Counted from the stretch's first letter, positions 1 to 7,032 are shown. The stretch is DNA of 9,592 bases from Avoscillospira sp945864925 (GCA_945830595.1 CALZZH010000084.1:1-9592), one strand, 5' to 3'. Program-made: numbers and translations. The notes: generated by a model not told the origin, from the letters alone.

Positions 1-12
1 GCCAGGATTCAT
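1..12 (-). CDS. start of an unidentified gene (first four codons)
   Basis: On the minus strand an ATG at 10-12 follows an AGGAG Shine-Dalgarno motif with an 8-nt spacer, and the first codons read Met-Asn-Pro-Gly before the window ends. The spacing is what a real translation start would show. Nothing can be said about the product. The roughly 100-nt leader between the tRNA terminator and this ATG has no clear promoter, so transcription may begin within it or come from read-through of the tRNA terminator. The competing minus-strand frame through the tRNA ends with a TGA overlapping this ATG and is probably not translated. Confidence 0.4.
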
Positions 13-97
13 ACTGTCATCTCCTGTCGATTACACAGAATTTTCGGCGGTCTCCCCGGTGGCCTGCGCTTCACTCCGTTGCTGAAATGGGTGGCTT

Positions 98-160
98 CGT
101 AGCGATCAAAGAAAAGCAATAATCCGAACCTATCACTGATTGGAAATAGGTTCGGATTAT
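98..160 (-). terminator. intrinsic terminator after tRNA-Leu
   Basis: A 15-bp perfect stem (119-133 paired with 146-160) encloses a 12-nt loop. On the minus strand it is followed by a T-rich tail (TGCTTTTCTTT), and it begins 8 nt after the tRNA CCA end. This is the layout of a rho-independent terminator for the tRNA transcript. It would also stop any read-through from the fucosidase operon. Confidence 0.85.
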
Positions 161-167
161 CTTGGTT

Positions 168-251
168 TGGTGCGGGCAACAGGATTCGAACCTGCACGCT
201 TTTGGCAGTGGAACCTAAATCCACCGAGTCTACCAATTCCACCATGCCCGC
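168..251 (-). tRNA. tRNA-Leu, anticodon UAG
   Basis: The minus strand folds as an 84-nt class II tRNA. The 7-bp acceptor stem GCGGGCA/TGCCCGC is made by 245-251 and 172-178, with an A discriminator at 171 and an encoded CCA at 168-170. The T-arm sequence GGTTCGAATCC is present. The anticodon arm GTGGA-TTTAGGT-TCCAC gives anticodon TAG, which reads CUA and, by wobble, other CUN leucine codons. A variable arm longer than in class I tRNAs agrees with leucine. The gene has its own strong promoter and a terminator, and follows the transglutaminase-like gene on the same strand. Confidence 0.97.
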
Positions 252-257
252 GCAGGA

Positions 258-294
258 TCTGCCGGGAAGACCCGGCAGACGATGGGACCCATCG
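258..294 (-). other. two hairpins in the tRNA-Leu 5' leader
   Basis: Between the tRNA promoter and the mature 5' end are two perfect inverted repeats. One has a 9-bp GC-rich stem with a 4-nt loop (258-266 with 271-279). The other is a 7-bp dyad with a 1-nt centre (280-286 with 288-294), which can fold as a shorter stem with a wider loop. Neither is followed by a T run on the minus strand, so they are not ordinary terminators. They may stabilise the precursor, guide 5' processing, or block read-through from the upstream operon. Confidence 0.6.
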
Positions 295-304
295 GTTTGA
301 CGCT

Positions 305-333
305 ATTTTAGCATAAAGCAGGGGACGTGTCAA
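305..333 (-). promoter_or_regulatory. sigma-A promoter of tRNA-Leu
   Basis: On the minus strand a perfect -35 box TTGACA (328-333) and a -10 box TAAAAT (305-310) are separated by exactly 17 nt, with a TG one base upstream of the -10. Transcription should begin near 298, leaving a leader of about 45 nt before the tRNA. The -35 box contains the TGA stop codon (330-332) of the preceding protein gene, so the two units overlap. Confidence 0.9.
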
Positions 334-2765
334 TTTATATGGATGTCAGTTTTTGACGCCGATTTTGAATCGGAAGCGGCTGGCAGGGGATGGCTTTCCG
401 CGCCGGCCAGCTGCACGATGCGCAGCAGCGTGTGGGCGGTACGGATGTTGTAATTGGCGAAGGCCCAGAGGCCCCGGCCGCGGCTGTCCAGAGCGATGGC
501 CAGAGGCAGGCGGCTGTCCCCCAGACCCATGGCGTGCTGCAGGGCGAACCGGCTGCCGGACGGGCAGACATAACAGGCGCTTTGAGGCAGGGCGGCCAGA
601 ACACGGCCCAGGGTGGCGTTGCCCCGGTCCTCCTGGCGGGAGATGGCCAGCCGGATGGGCCAGCCGCCCCGGTTGCAGGCATCCCGCAGTTCCAACAGCT
701 CCTGCAGCAGATGTTCCGTGGGCTCGGCTCCCGGCTGCAGGAACAGCAGCAGTGCGCCGGTTTTGGACGGCCCGGTCAGCTCTGCCGGGGCGCCGTCCGG
801 CACCGGGAGATGGACGGACTGCAGCTTCTCCGCCGTTCGGTCCGGCGCCAGGGTCAAGTCCAGCGTCCGGTTGCCAGTCAGGAGAAACCGCCGGACCAAA
901 GCGCTGGCGGTGCCGTCAATCTGCCGCCGGCAGGTGATCAGGCTGTAGGCACCGGGCTGCAGGGACAGCCGGACGCTGCCGGAGACGGTCAGGCCCCCCA
1001 AAGTCAGCACCCGGTAATCGTCCCCCTCCCACCGGGCCAGGGTGAAGTGCTCTTCCTCCCGAAGCTCCGGTTCCGTCGTGACCAGAGTCAGGCAGACCAC
1101 AGGCGTGTCTTGCTCCCGGGGTGGGAGGAATCGGCCCGTGACCGGACACAGACGGGCAGGAATCCCCAGAGCCCGGCAAATCTGCACCGCCAGGATGTCC
1201 CATTCCGCCGCCGGGCAGATGCCGTGGCGGACATAGCCCGCGGCGCTGCCACGCCGGTTGGCCAGGCCGTGATCCGGAACCCGGCGCAGATGGCTGTCCA
1301 TCCAGTCCAGCACATCCTGCCCGTTGGACAGGTGTTCCCCGGCCAGCATCGCCTGCAACTCCTGGCGGATGGGCAGCAGCATCTCATGCTCCACCCGGGG
1401 CGCCAGCAGTTCGTCCCGCCAGCATTCCGTGGAAAACTGCCCCTTCCAGGGCAGGGCGGCGGCGAGAAAGCGCTCCAGGGTCTCACAGGTCACGTCGGCA
1501 AAGTCCTTTTCCGCCAGGGTGGACAGGAGCAGCGCCTTGTCCTCCGGGTCATAGGCCGGAAGGGCCAAAAACCGCTGAATTTCTGCCTGATTGCCCCGGG
1601 CCAAATGGAGCCAGCGGTCCGTTTCCGGGGCAAATCCGGCCTCATAGGCAGCCCGAAGGGCCTCGCAGCGGCACAGCCGGGCCTCATGGGCCTGGTTTTC
1701 TGACGGGGCAGCGGGAATCCGCTCCCTGGGCGGCGTCAGCTCCCAGCGGTCCGTCCACTCCTGGGTCAGGGGGTCAAAACCGTCCTCCCGGCGCAGCTCC
1801 ATTTCCCGGGTCTTCCGGACATCCACCCACCGCTCGGTCAGCCGGCCGTCCAGGCAGGCCGAGACGATCAGACAGCCCAGGCCCGTTTCCAGACTGGCCA
1901 TGCCGTCGGGGCCGGTGACGGCCCGGTGGATGGTCTGCAGCTGGCTGTAGTTGACCAGCTGGAACCGCACCTCCGCGCCGGGCAGGGGCGTTCCGCCCGA
2001 CGTCACCCGCACCTGCAGCAGGACCGTATCCGCATAGCGCCCCGTGGAGTTGACCACGGTGAACCCGTCCTCCGCCCGGAAATCCGGCACGCGGCTGCGC
2101 ACCAGCATGGCCTGGGAGGCGGCGGAAGGGAACCACCCGGCGTCGGGCTCCGGTTCCGGCTCACAGGCACCCATGTAGTGCCACTGGCCGTCGGCCCAGA
2201 ATTCCACCCAGGCGTGGTTGTCGTCGCAGTGGGCCCAGTAGGGGGCGTAGCACTGCCGGGCCGGGATGCAGACCGCCCGAAGGGCCGACACTAGCAGGGT
2301 GGATTCCTCCCCGCAGCGGCCCCGGGTGCGGCGGCACATGCCCAGGGGCGCAAGGGTGCGGTCGTCCGTGGGCAGATAGGTGGCCCGTTCATAGCACCAG
2401 AAGTTGACCTCCAGGGCGGCGTCCGTCATGGACTTGTCCCGGACCCGCTGCGCCAATTGGCTGTAGAGCCAGCTGCGGCTGCCGTCCAGGAATTCGTTGT
2501 TGACCCGGGGCGGCAGAACATATTGGAAAAACAATTCCTCCGGCAGGGTTCCGGCATAGGGCAAGGCCCTCCGGGCGTCCAGAGACGCCTGCACATAGCC
2601 CAGAAACGTCTCCGGGGGAAGGGCAGTCAGGTCGTGGACGCTGAGTCCGGCGTAAACCGTTCTCAGGCAGCGGGCCGCCTCCTCTTCCAGACCTTCCAGG
2701 CACCGGGACAGGGCGTCCCAGACCCGGGGCAGCTCCGTCCGGATGGCTTGCAGCTTTTGTTCCAT
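330..2765 (-). CDS. tandem transglutaminase-like protein with C-terminal thioredoxin-like domain
   Basis: The protein has 811 residues and no signal peptide, so it is probably cytoplasmic. Module 1 (about 80-215) is a transglutaminase-like core with RCGE (Cys151), HAWVEF (His184) and then GACEPEP. The pattern recalls peptide:N-glycanases and bacterial transglutaminase-like proteins, but the usual catalytic Asp position before ACE is Gly199, so Glu202 may serve instead. A beta-sandwich like carboxypeptidase regulatory domains follows (about 245-320). Residues about 450-550 repeat module 1, including the lead-in (PPRVNNE against APRVEHE) and Cys517, but no HxW segment follows, so this copy looks inactive. 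A second beta-rich stretch (about 570-640) precedes a thioredoxin-like fold (about 668-787) that has no CxxC at its usual place. The ATG at 2765 is chosen over an upstream GTG at 2780 because GGAGG lies 6-7 nt before it. It begins 2 nt after the CutC stop and is the last operon gene. The enzymatic activity is unknown; peptidase, amidase and glycopeptide hydrolase are all possible. Confidence 0.8.
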   Translation of the reverse strand: MEQKLQAIRTELPRVWDALSRCLEGLEEEAARCLRTVYAGLSVHDLTALPPETFLGYVQASLDARRALPYAGTLPEELFFQYVLPPRVNNEFLDGSRSWLYSQLAQRVRDKSMTDAALEVNFWCYERATYLPTDDRTLAPLGMCRRTRGRCGEESTLLVSALRAVCIPARQCYAPYWAHCDDNHAWVEFWADGQWHYMGACEPEPEPDAGWFPSAASQAMLVRSRVPDFRAEDGFTVVNSTGRYADTVLLQVRVTSGGTPLPGAEVRFQLVNYSQLQTIHRAVTGPDGMASLETGLGCLIVSACLDGRLTERWVDVRKTREMELRREDGFDPLTQEWTDRWELTPPRERIPAAPSENQAHEARLCRCEALRAAYEAGFAPETDRWLHLARGNQAEIQRFLALPAYDPEDKALLLSTLAEKDFADVTCETLERFLAAALPWKGQFSTECWRDELLAPRVEHEMLLPIRQELQAMLAGEHLSNGQDVLDWMDSHLRRVPDHGLANRRGSAAGYVRHGICPAAEWDILAVQICRALGIPARLCPVTGRFLPPREQDTPVVCLTLVTTEPELREEEHFTLARWEGDDYRVLTLGGLTVSGSVRLSLQPGAYSLITCRRQIDGTASALVRRFLLTGNRTLDLTLAPDRTAEKLQSVHLPVPDGAPAELTGPSKTGALLLFLQPGAEPTEHLLQELLELRDACNRGGWPIRLAISRQEDRGNATLGRVLAALPQSACYVCPSGSRFALQHAMGLGDSRLPLAIALDSRGRGLWAFANYNIRTAHTLLRIVQLAGAESHPLPAASDSKSASKTDIHIN

Positions 2766-2767
2766 CT

Positions 2768-3508
2768 TCAATCCTCCCACAGGGCGTCCGCAGCCCGGCG
2801 GACGGCGGCTTCGCCGGTGCGCCAGAGCTGATATTCGCTGATGCCGGGCAGCCCCATGGAAACGGCGGGATTGCGGTAAGTCATGCCGCTTTCCAGCACC
2901 TGCTTGCCCGAGAGGTGAAAGGCCTCCGCTTCCGGCAGAAGCTGCCGGAAGTCCCGGATCACCGCCGCGTTGACGCCGCCGCCGATGAGAATCTCCGCCC
3001 GGCCCGCCGCCAGCAGCTGCCCGATCAGCGCCCGGCCCGCCCAGGCGTCGGCCTGCTGGCCGGAGGTCAGGACGGTGTCCACGCCCAATCCGGCGGCCTG
3101 CTCCAGGGCCTCCATGGGATGCCGGCAGACGTCAAAAGCCCGGTGAAGGGTGACACGGAGGCCCTTTGCCGCAGCGATCAGGCCTGATAGTTTCTCCGGA
3201 TCCAGACTTCCGTCGGGCCGCAGAGCGCCGATGGCCACGCCGTTGGCCCCCCGGCGGGCGAATTCCTCCACTTCCCGGCACATGATCCGGTACTCCCATT
3301 CCGTGTACAGAAAATCGCCGAACCGGGGCCGGATCAGCACATGGACCGGCAGGCCCGTGGCCGCCTGCACGGCGTCAAACAGGGCCGGGCTGGGGGTGGT
3401 GCCGCCGAGAATCAGGTTGGCGCACAGCTCCAGCCGGGTGGCGCCGCCCCGGGCAGCGGCCAGGGCGGACTCCACCGAGTCCACACAGACCTCCAGAACG
3501 CGGGCCAT
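2768..3508 (-). CDS. cutC: CutC family protein
   Basis: This 246-residue protein matches the CutC family along its full length as a TIM-barrel cytoplasmic protein. Visible motifs are LEVCVDS near the N-terminus, GATRLELCANL.LGGTTPS (22-40), IRPR.GDF (59-66), VTLHRAFDVC (119-128), VLTSGQ (146-151) and IGGGVN (175-180), all with clear counterparts in E. coli CutC. The family was named for copper tolerance, but its real reaction is unsettled, and its place here between an aminopeptidase and a transglutaminase-like protein, downstream of a fucosidase, gives no hint of copper handling. I chose the ATG at 3508 because homology starts there and it follows the aminopeptidase stop by 1 nt. The longer frame upstream overlaps the aminopeptidase and encodes unrelated low-complexity sequence. 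The stop lies 2 nt before the next start, so translation is probably coupled. Confidence 0.9.
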   Translation of the reverse strand: MARVLEVCVDSVESALAAARGGATRLELCANLILGGTTPSPALFDAVQAATGLPVHVLIRPRFGDFLYTEWEYRIMCREVEEFARRGANGVAIGALRPDGSLDPEKLSGLIAAAKGLRVTLHRAFDVCRHPMEALEQAAGLGVDTVLTSGQQADAWAGRALIGQLLAAGRAEILIGGGVNAAVIRDFRQLLPEAEAFHLSGKQVLESGMTYRNPAVSMGLPGISEYQLWRTGEAAVRRAADALWED

Positions 3509-3509
3509 A

Positions 3510-4859
3510 TCAGCGATGCTCCAGGCCGGCGGCCAGATGGTAGAGGGTCGGAACCGCCGCGCCGTTGGCGCCGCCCACCTGGTGCTGCCAGATGGGACTC
3601 TTGCTGTCGGCGGTTCCGGCGATGTCCAGATGGAGCCAGGGCCGCTCCTCCACAAACCGCTTCAGGAACAGGCCCGCCGTGATGGCGCCGCAGCCGTCCT
3701 TGGAGGTGTTGCGCACATCCGCCAGGTCGCTGTCGATGAGTTTCTCATATTCCGGGAAGGCAGGCATCCGCCAGTAGCGCTCCCCGGACCGGGCGGCGGC
3801 AGTCTCCAGGCAGGTATACCAGGCATCGTCGTTGGCCATGACACCGGCGGCCACATGGCCCAGCATGGCGTAGATGGCCCCGGTCAGGGTGGCCACATCC
3901 ACCAGGCGGGTGGCGTGTTCCTGCCGGACGGCCCAGGTCAGGGCGTCGCTGAGAATCAGCCGGCCCTCGGCGTCGGTGTTCAGCACCTCAATGGTCTGGC
4001 CGGACAGGCCGGTGATCACATCCCCCGGCAGCAGGCTCCGGTTGGAGATGCGGTTTTCGCAGGCGGGGATCACCGCCGTCACGTTGACCGGTACGCTGTT
4101 TTTCGCCAGGGCGCAGACCGCCGCTGCCACAGCGGCGCCGCCGGCCATATCGCCCTTCATGCCCTCCATGGACTTGCCGGGCTTGAGGCAATAGCCGCCG
4201 GTGTCGCAGGTGACACCCTTGCCCACATAGCCCAGGCGCTCGCGGCTGTCCGGTGCGCCGGTGTAGCGCAGCACCGTCAGGCACGGGTCGTTCCCGCTGG
4301 CGGTGCCCACAGCCAGCAGCGCGTTGAGGCCCAGCCGTTCCAGCTGCGCCCGGTCATAGACCTGGACTTCCACCGGGAGCCCCCGGGCCATATCTGTCAG
4401 GGCTGCGGCAAAATCCAGGGGCGTCAGCAGATTGGCAGGCAGGTTGATCAGATTCCGCGCCTGCAAAATCCCCCGGGCCAGAACTACGGCCTTCTCCAAG
4501 GCCGCGTCCGTCCAGCCCTCCCCGCCGGCATAGCAGACCAGTTCCGGCTCACACCGGCCGGAAAGGGCGAATTTGAGCTTGTAGGCGCCGCCGTAGACAC
4601 CCTCCAGGGCGGCAAACAGGCCAGCCTCTCCCAGCTTCGCCGCCTCGGTCAGATCGAACAGGCAGCTGTCCAATTCCTGCTCCAGGACGGCCTTCACCGC
4701 CTTGCCCCAGACCTCTTTGCAGGCCAGGGGCGTCCAGTCTTCACCCATGCCCACGGTGACGTCCACCGGCGTCCGGTCCGGGTAGACCCGGGTTTGCAGA
4801 TACTTGCCCGCCACGGGCCGCACCACGGCCTGTACCGGCTCCTGATTCCATCGCTTCAA
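3510..4859 (-). CDS. M17 family leucyl aminopeptidase
   Basis: This 449-residue protein belongs to peptidase family M17 (PepA type), cytosolic two-metal enzymes that remove N-terminal residues from peptides. The family signature NTDAEGR is at 294-300, supplying metal ligands Asp296 and Glu298 and the catalytic-site Arg300. GKGVTCDTGG (213-222) gives Lys214 and Asp219, LKP holds the probable catalytic Lys226, and MKGDMAGGAA supplies Asp237. The set of metal and catalytic residues therefore looks complete. The N-terminal domain is shorter than in E. coli PepA (about 500 residues). The likely start is TTG at 4859, overlapping the fucosidase stop by 2 nt of TGA in the shared TTGA; a GGGAG motif about 9 nt upstream supports it, and the nearby ATG is out of frame and closes quickly. 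The operon position suggests a role in trimming peptides released together with fucosylated glycans. Confidence 0.93.
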   Translation of the reverse strand: MKRWNQEPVQAVVRPVAGKYLQTRVYPDRTPVDVTVGMGEDWTPLACKEVWGKAVKAVLEQELDSCLFDLTEAAKLGEAGLFAALEGVYGGAYKLKFALSGRCEPELVCYAGGEGWTDAALEKAVVLARGILQARNLINLPANLLTPLDFAAALTDMARGLPVEVQVYDRAQLERLGLNALLAVGTASGNDPCLTVLRYTGAPDSRERLGYVGKGVTCDTGGYCLKPGKSMEGMKGDMAGGAAVAAAVCALAKNSVPVNVTAVIPACENRISNRSLLPGDVITGLSGQTIEVLNTDAEGRLILSDALTWAVRQEHATRLVDVATLTGAIYAMLGHVAAGVMANDDAWYTCLETAAARSGERYWRMPAFPEYEKLIDSDLADVRNTSKDGCGAITAGLFLKRFVEERPWLHLDIAGTADSKSPIWQHQVGGANGAAVPTLYHLAAGLEHR

Positions 4860-6181
4860 AGCGTCTCGCTCCCTTCCTTTTTCAGTTCCACTTCAATGAC
4901 TGTGTCCGTCTGATCCGGCAGCACCGGATCGAGGCCCAGATCTGCAAAGACGATCTGCGGGTAATCGCTGTGGACCCAGCTGGTGGAGATGGGAATCTCC
5001 GCCCCGGTGGCCAGATACCGGATACTCCGGATGTCCTCCCGCCGGACGCCCAGCAGGGGCAGGGGGCCGAGGGTGTTTTCGTAGACATGGAAATACAGGC
5101 GGTTCCCGTTTCGGGTGACCCGGCCGTAGTCCGGCTTTTCGATTCCTGCCTTGCCACAGCCGTAGATGCTGGCGCTGTTTTTGTCCATCCACCGGCCGAT
5201 TTCCGCCAGACGCTCCAAGGATTCCGGCGGGATATTGCCCCGGGCGTCGGGGCCGACGTTCAAAAGCAGGTTGCCGCCCTTGGAGACGCACTCCACCAGC
5301 TTTTTGATCAGCATGGGGGCCGGCTTGAAGAAGCGGTCTGTGGCGTGGTACCCCCAGCTGCGGTTCATGGTGACGCAGGCCTCCCAGACCAGATCCCGGC
5401 CCGGGGCGTCCTGGATGCCGTTGGGCGGAATCATCTGCTCGGGGCTGACGAAATCCCCGTGGTAGGGTGTGGGACTGCAGGCCGCCAGGGAGCCATAGCC
5501 CTCGCCGCTGACTTCCAGACGGTTATTGAGAATGATCCCCGGCTGCAGGGTGCGCACCATGTCCGCCAACTCCGAAGCCCGCCAGGCCTCCCCCCGCAAA
5601 TCGTCATAGGAGAAATCGAACCACAGAAGATCCAGCTTGCCGTAATTGGTGCACAGCTCCCGCACCTGGGCGTGCATGAAGTCCAGATACCGGTCAAAGT
5701 TCCGGTGCTCGTTGCCGTACTCCGGATGGTTCCGCATGGGGTGGTTCCGGTCGCCGCAGTGGGGGTAGTCCTCGTGGTACCAGTCCAGCAGGGAAAAATA
5801 CAGGCCCACCTTCAGGCCCTCGGCCCGGACAGCCTGGACAAAATCCGCCACAATATCCCGGCCCAGCCTGGTATTGGTGGATTTGAAATCGGTGTATTGG
5901 CTGTCAAACAAACAGAAGCCGTCGTGGTGCTTGGCCGTCAGGACCACATACTGCATCCCGGCCTTCCTGGCGGCCCTGGCCCATCGGGCCGGATCATAGT
6001 CCACAGGGTCAAAGGCCTCAAAATAGCGCATATAGTCCTCTTTGGGCATCTGCTCCACGCTGCGCACCCACTCGCCCCTGGCCGGGATGGCGTAGAGGCC
6101 CCAGTGGATGAACATGCCGAACCGCGCCTGGCAGTACCAGGTCATGCGCCGCTCGTAGTCCTCGCGGCAGAATGTATACAT
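4856..6181 (-). CDS. alpha-L-fucosidase, GH29
   Basis: This 441-residue protein is a GH29 retaining alpha-L-fucosidase, which removes fucose from glycans. GH29 hallmarks are GMFIHWGLYAIPARGEW (22-38), the KHHDGF motif (84-89) of the active-site pocket, the strand LDLLWFDF carrying the probable nucleophile Asp189, and MNRSWGYH (272-279). KGGNLLLNVGPDARG (301-315) ends the barrel and a beta-sandwich domain follows. There is no signal peptide, so it should act on fucosylated oligosaccharides or glycopeptides after import. The ATG at 6181 is preceded by GGAGGGAG about 8 nt upstream and homology begins at once; the 18 further upstream codons run into the promoter. It is the first gene of the four-gene operon and overlaps the aminopeptidase start. 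No permease or regulator lies beside it, which is unusual for a glycoside hydrolase locus. Confidence 0.94.
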   Translation of the reverse strand: MYTFCREDYERRMTWYCQARFGMFIHWGLYAIPARGEWVRSVEQMPKEDYMRYFEAFDPVDYDPARWARAARKAGMQYVVLTAKHHDGFCLFDSQYTDFKSTNTRLGRDIVADFVQAVRAEGLKVGLYFSLLDWYHEDYPHCGDRNHPMRNHPEYGNEHRNFDRYLDFMHAQVRELCTNYGKLDLLWFDFSYDDLRGEAWRASELADMVRTLQPGIILNNRLEVSGEGYGSLAACSPTPYHGDFVSPEQMIPPNGIQDAPGRDLVWEACVTMNRSWGYHATDRFFKPAPMLIKKLVECVSKGGNLLLNVGPDARGNIPPESLERLAEIGRWMDKNSASIYGCGKAGIEKPDYGRVTRNGNRLYFHVYENTLGPLPLLGVRREDIRSIRYLATGAEIPISTSWVHSDYPQIVFADLGLDPVLPDQTDTVIEVELKKEGSETL

Positions 6182-6213
6182 ACAGATTGCTCCCTCCGGT
6201 TGGTTCTGGGCTG

Positions 6214-6242
6214 ATTCTATCAGGGAAAGCGGCAAAAATCAA
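6214..6242 (-). promoter_or_regulatory. promoter of the fucosidase operon
   Basis: On the minus strand TTGATT (6237-6242) and TAGAAT (6214-6219) are separated by 17 nt. Transcription should start near 6207, giving a leader of about 26 nt that contains the GGAGGGAG ribosome site of the fucosidase. I see no obvious operator or catabolite-response element in the 132-bp divergent region. Confidence 0.75.
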
Positions 6243-6260
6243 TCCGGAGATGGGATGCCG

Positions 6261-6289
6261 TTGAAAAAGCGGTATGGGGAGGATATAAT
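6261..6289 (+). promoter_or_regulatory. promoter of the GNAT acetyltransferase gene
   Basis: TTGAAA (6261-6266), a 17-nt spacer and a perfect TATAAT (6284-6289) form a near-consensus sigma-A promoter. The predicted start point near 6296 leaves only about 18 nt before the ATG at 6314, so the ribosome-binding purines sit at the very 5' end of the message. The -35 boxes of this and the opposing operon promoter are about 18 bp apart, so the two could compete or share control. Confidence 0.8.
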
Positions 6290-6313
6290 GGGGCAGGAGA
6301 GGGGGCGGCAGGT

Positions 6314-6844
6314 ATGATATGTTATAAAGACTTACAGGCGGAGGACCTGAACAGACAGTTGTTTGACTCGTTTATCCGCCGGCAGATTGTCACAAAGTGC
6401 TGGCGCAGGGAAAACGGGCAATGGCAGATTCAGGACGTACCGTTTGTGGACGATTGGTCGGAAACCGACTATCAGCAGCTGCTGGCCCACTTGAGAGACA
6501 TCCTGGCGTCCGGCGGCTTTGTGCACGCCGCGTTTGTCCATGGGGCGCTGAAGGGCTTTGTGTCGGTGGACGCGGCATGGCTGGGCCATGGCCGGGAGTA
6601 TCTGGACCTGACCAATCTTCATGTGTCGGAGGAGCTGCGGGGCAGGGGCATTGGAAGGGCTCTGTTCCAGGCGGCGGCCCAGTGGGCCCGGGAGCGGGGC
6701 GCCAAAAAGCTCTATCTGTCAGCCCATTCGGCTGTGGAAAGCCAGGCCTTTTACCGTGCCATGGGATGCGTCGAAGCGGAGACCTACGACCCAAAGCACG
6801 TGGAGGCGGAGCCCTGTGACTGCCAATTGGAATACAGGCTGTGA
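6314..6844 (+). CDS. GNAT family N-acetyltransferase
   Basis: This 176-residue cytoplasmic protein is a GCN5-related acetyltransferase, which transfers acetyl from acetyl-CoA to an amine. The acetyl-CoA binding motif A is LHVSEELRGRGIGRALF (102-118) with the RGRGIG pyrophosphate loop at 109-114. Motif B is seen as SAVESQAFYRAMGC (139-152). The C-terminal HVEAEPCDCQLEYRL resembles uncharacterised Firmicutes GNATs; the acceptor substrate cannot be inferred. The ATG at 6314 has no strong classical ribosome site: a GAGGGGG-like purine run lies about 8 nt upstream, while AGGAG at 6295-6299 is 14 nt away and near the predicted transcription start. It is divergent from the fucosidase operon, probably monocistronic, and ends before a structured gene-free region. 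Confidence 0.92.
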   Translation: MICYKDLQAEDLNRQLFDSFIRRQIVTKCWRRENGQWQIQDVPFVDDWSETDYQQLLAHLRDILASGGFVHAAFVHGALKGFVSVDAAWLGHGREYLDLTNLHVSEELRGRGIGRALFQAAAQWARERGAKKLYLSAHSAVESQAFYRAMGCVEAETYDPKHVEAEPCDCQLEYRL

Positions 6845-6881
6845 GTGAATAGGTGCCGTTCTGTCGGGTAAATTGCGTGTT

Positions 6882-6976
6882 GGGGTAACCCCCGCTGCGC
6901 GTACGCGCAGCAGCCCCCTGGAGAGGGGGCACAAGAAACGCAGGCGGCATGCCTTCGAACCGCGCAGCGTTTCTTG
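6882..6976. repeat. cluster of inverted repeats in a gene-free region
   Basis: Four adjacent dyads lie in under 100 bp: GGGG-TAA-CCCC (6882-6892), an 18-bp perfect palindrome (6894-6911), a 7-bp stem with a 4-nt loop (6913-6930), and a 10-bp perfect stem (6932-6941 with 6967-6976) whose 25-nt interior holds the small palindromes GGCATGCC and TTCGAA. None has a T run beside it, so they are not ordinary terminators. Such density is typical of REP- or MITE-like intergenic repeats, but only one copy is present here, so dispersal in the genome is inference. Confidence 0.6.
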
Positions 6977-6994
6977 CCGAAATACATCCGCAAA

Positions 6995-7032
6995 AACAAA
7001 ACAGCCACCCCGGTTGGGGTGACTGTTTTGTT
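6995..7032. terminator. long hairpin, probable bidirectional terminator
   Basis: A 10-bp stem (6995-7004 with 7023-7032), one C/A mismatch and a further 6-bp CACCCC/GGGGTG stem enclose a GGTT loop. On the minus strand it runs into GTTTTGTTTTTG, a good T tract, so it could end transcripts coming from the recombinase side. On the plus strand it ends in TTTTGTTCTT and could serve the GNAT gene 150 bp upstream. Confidence 0.75.

Noticed and set aside
9..245. Minus-strand frame running from inside tRNA-Leu to position 9.
   Set aside because: It starts in the tRNA and crosses the terminator hairpin; a better start with AGGAG lies at 12.
390..1703. Plus-strand open frame of 437 codons opposite the transglutaminase-like gene.
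   Set aside because: It is a composition-driven shadow without a ribosome site or family features.
3150..4913. Long plus-strand open frame of 587 codons opposite the aminopeptidase and cutC.
   Set aside because: It is antisense to two strongly recognised genes, and its Gln/Gly/His/Pro-rich composition is typical of the reverse strand of GC-rich coding DNA.
4970..6214. Plus-strand open frame of 414 codons opposite the fucosidase.
   Set aside because: It mirrors GH29 codons, has no recognisable domain and runs through the operon leader.
6913..6930. GC-rich 7-bp hairpin considered as the terminator of the GNAT gene.
   Set aside because: No T run follows on either strand; the hairpin at 6995-7032 fits better.
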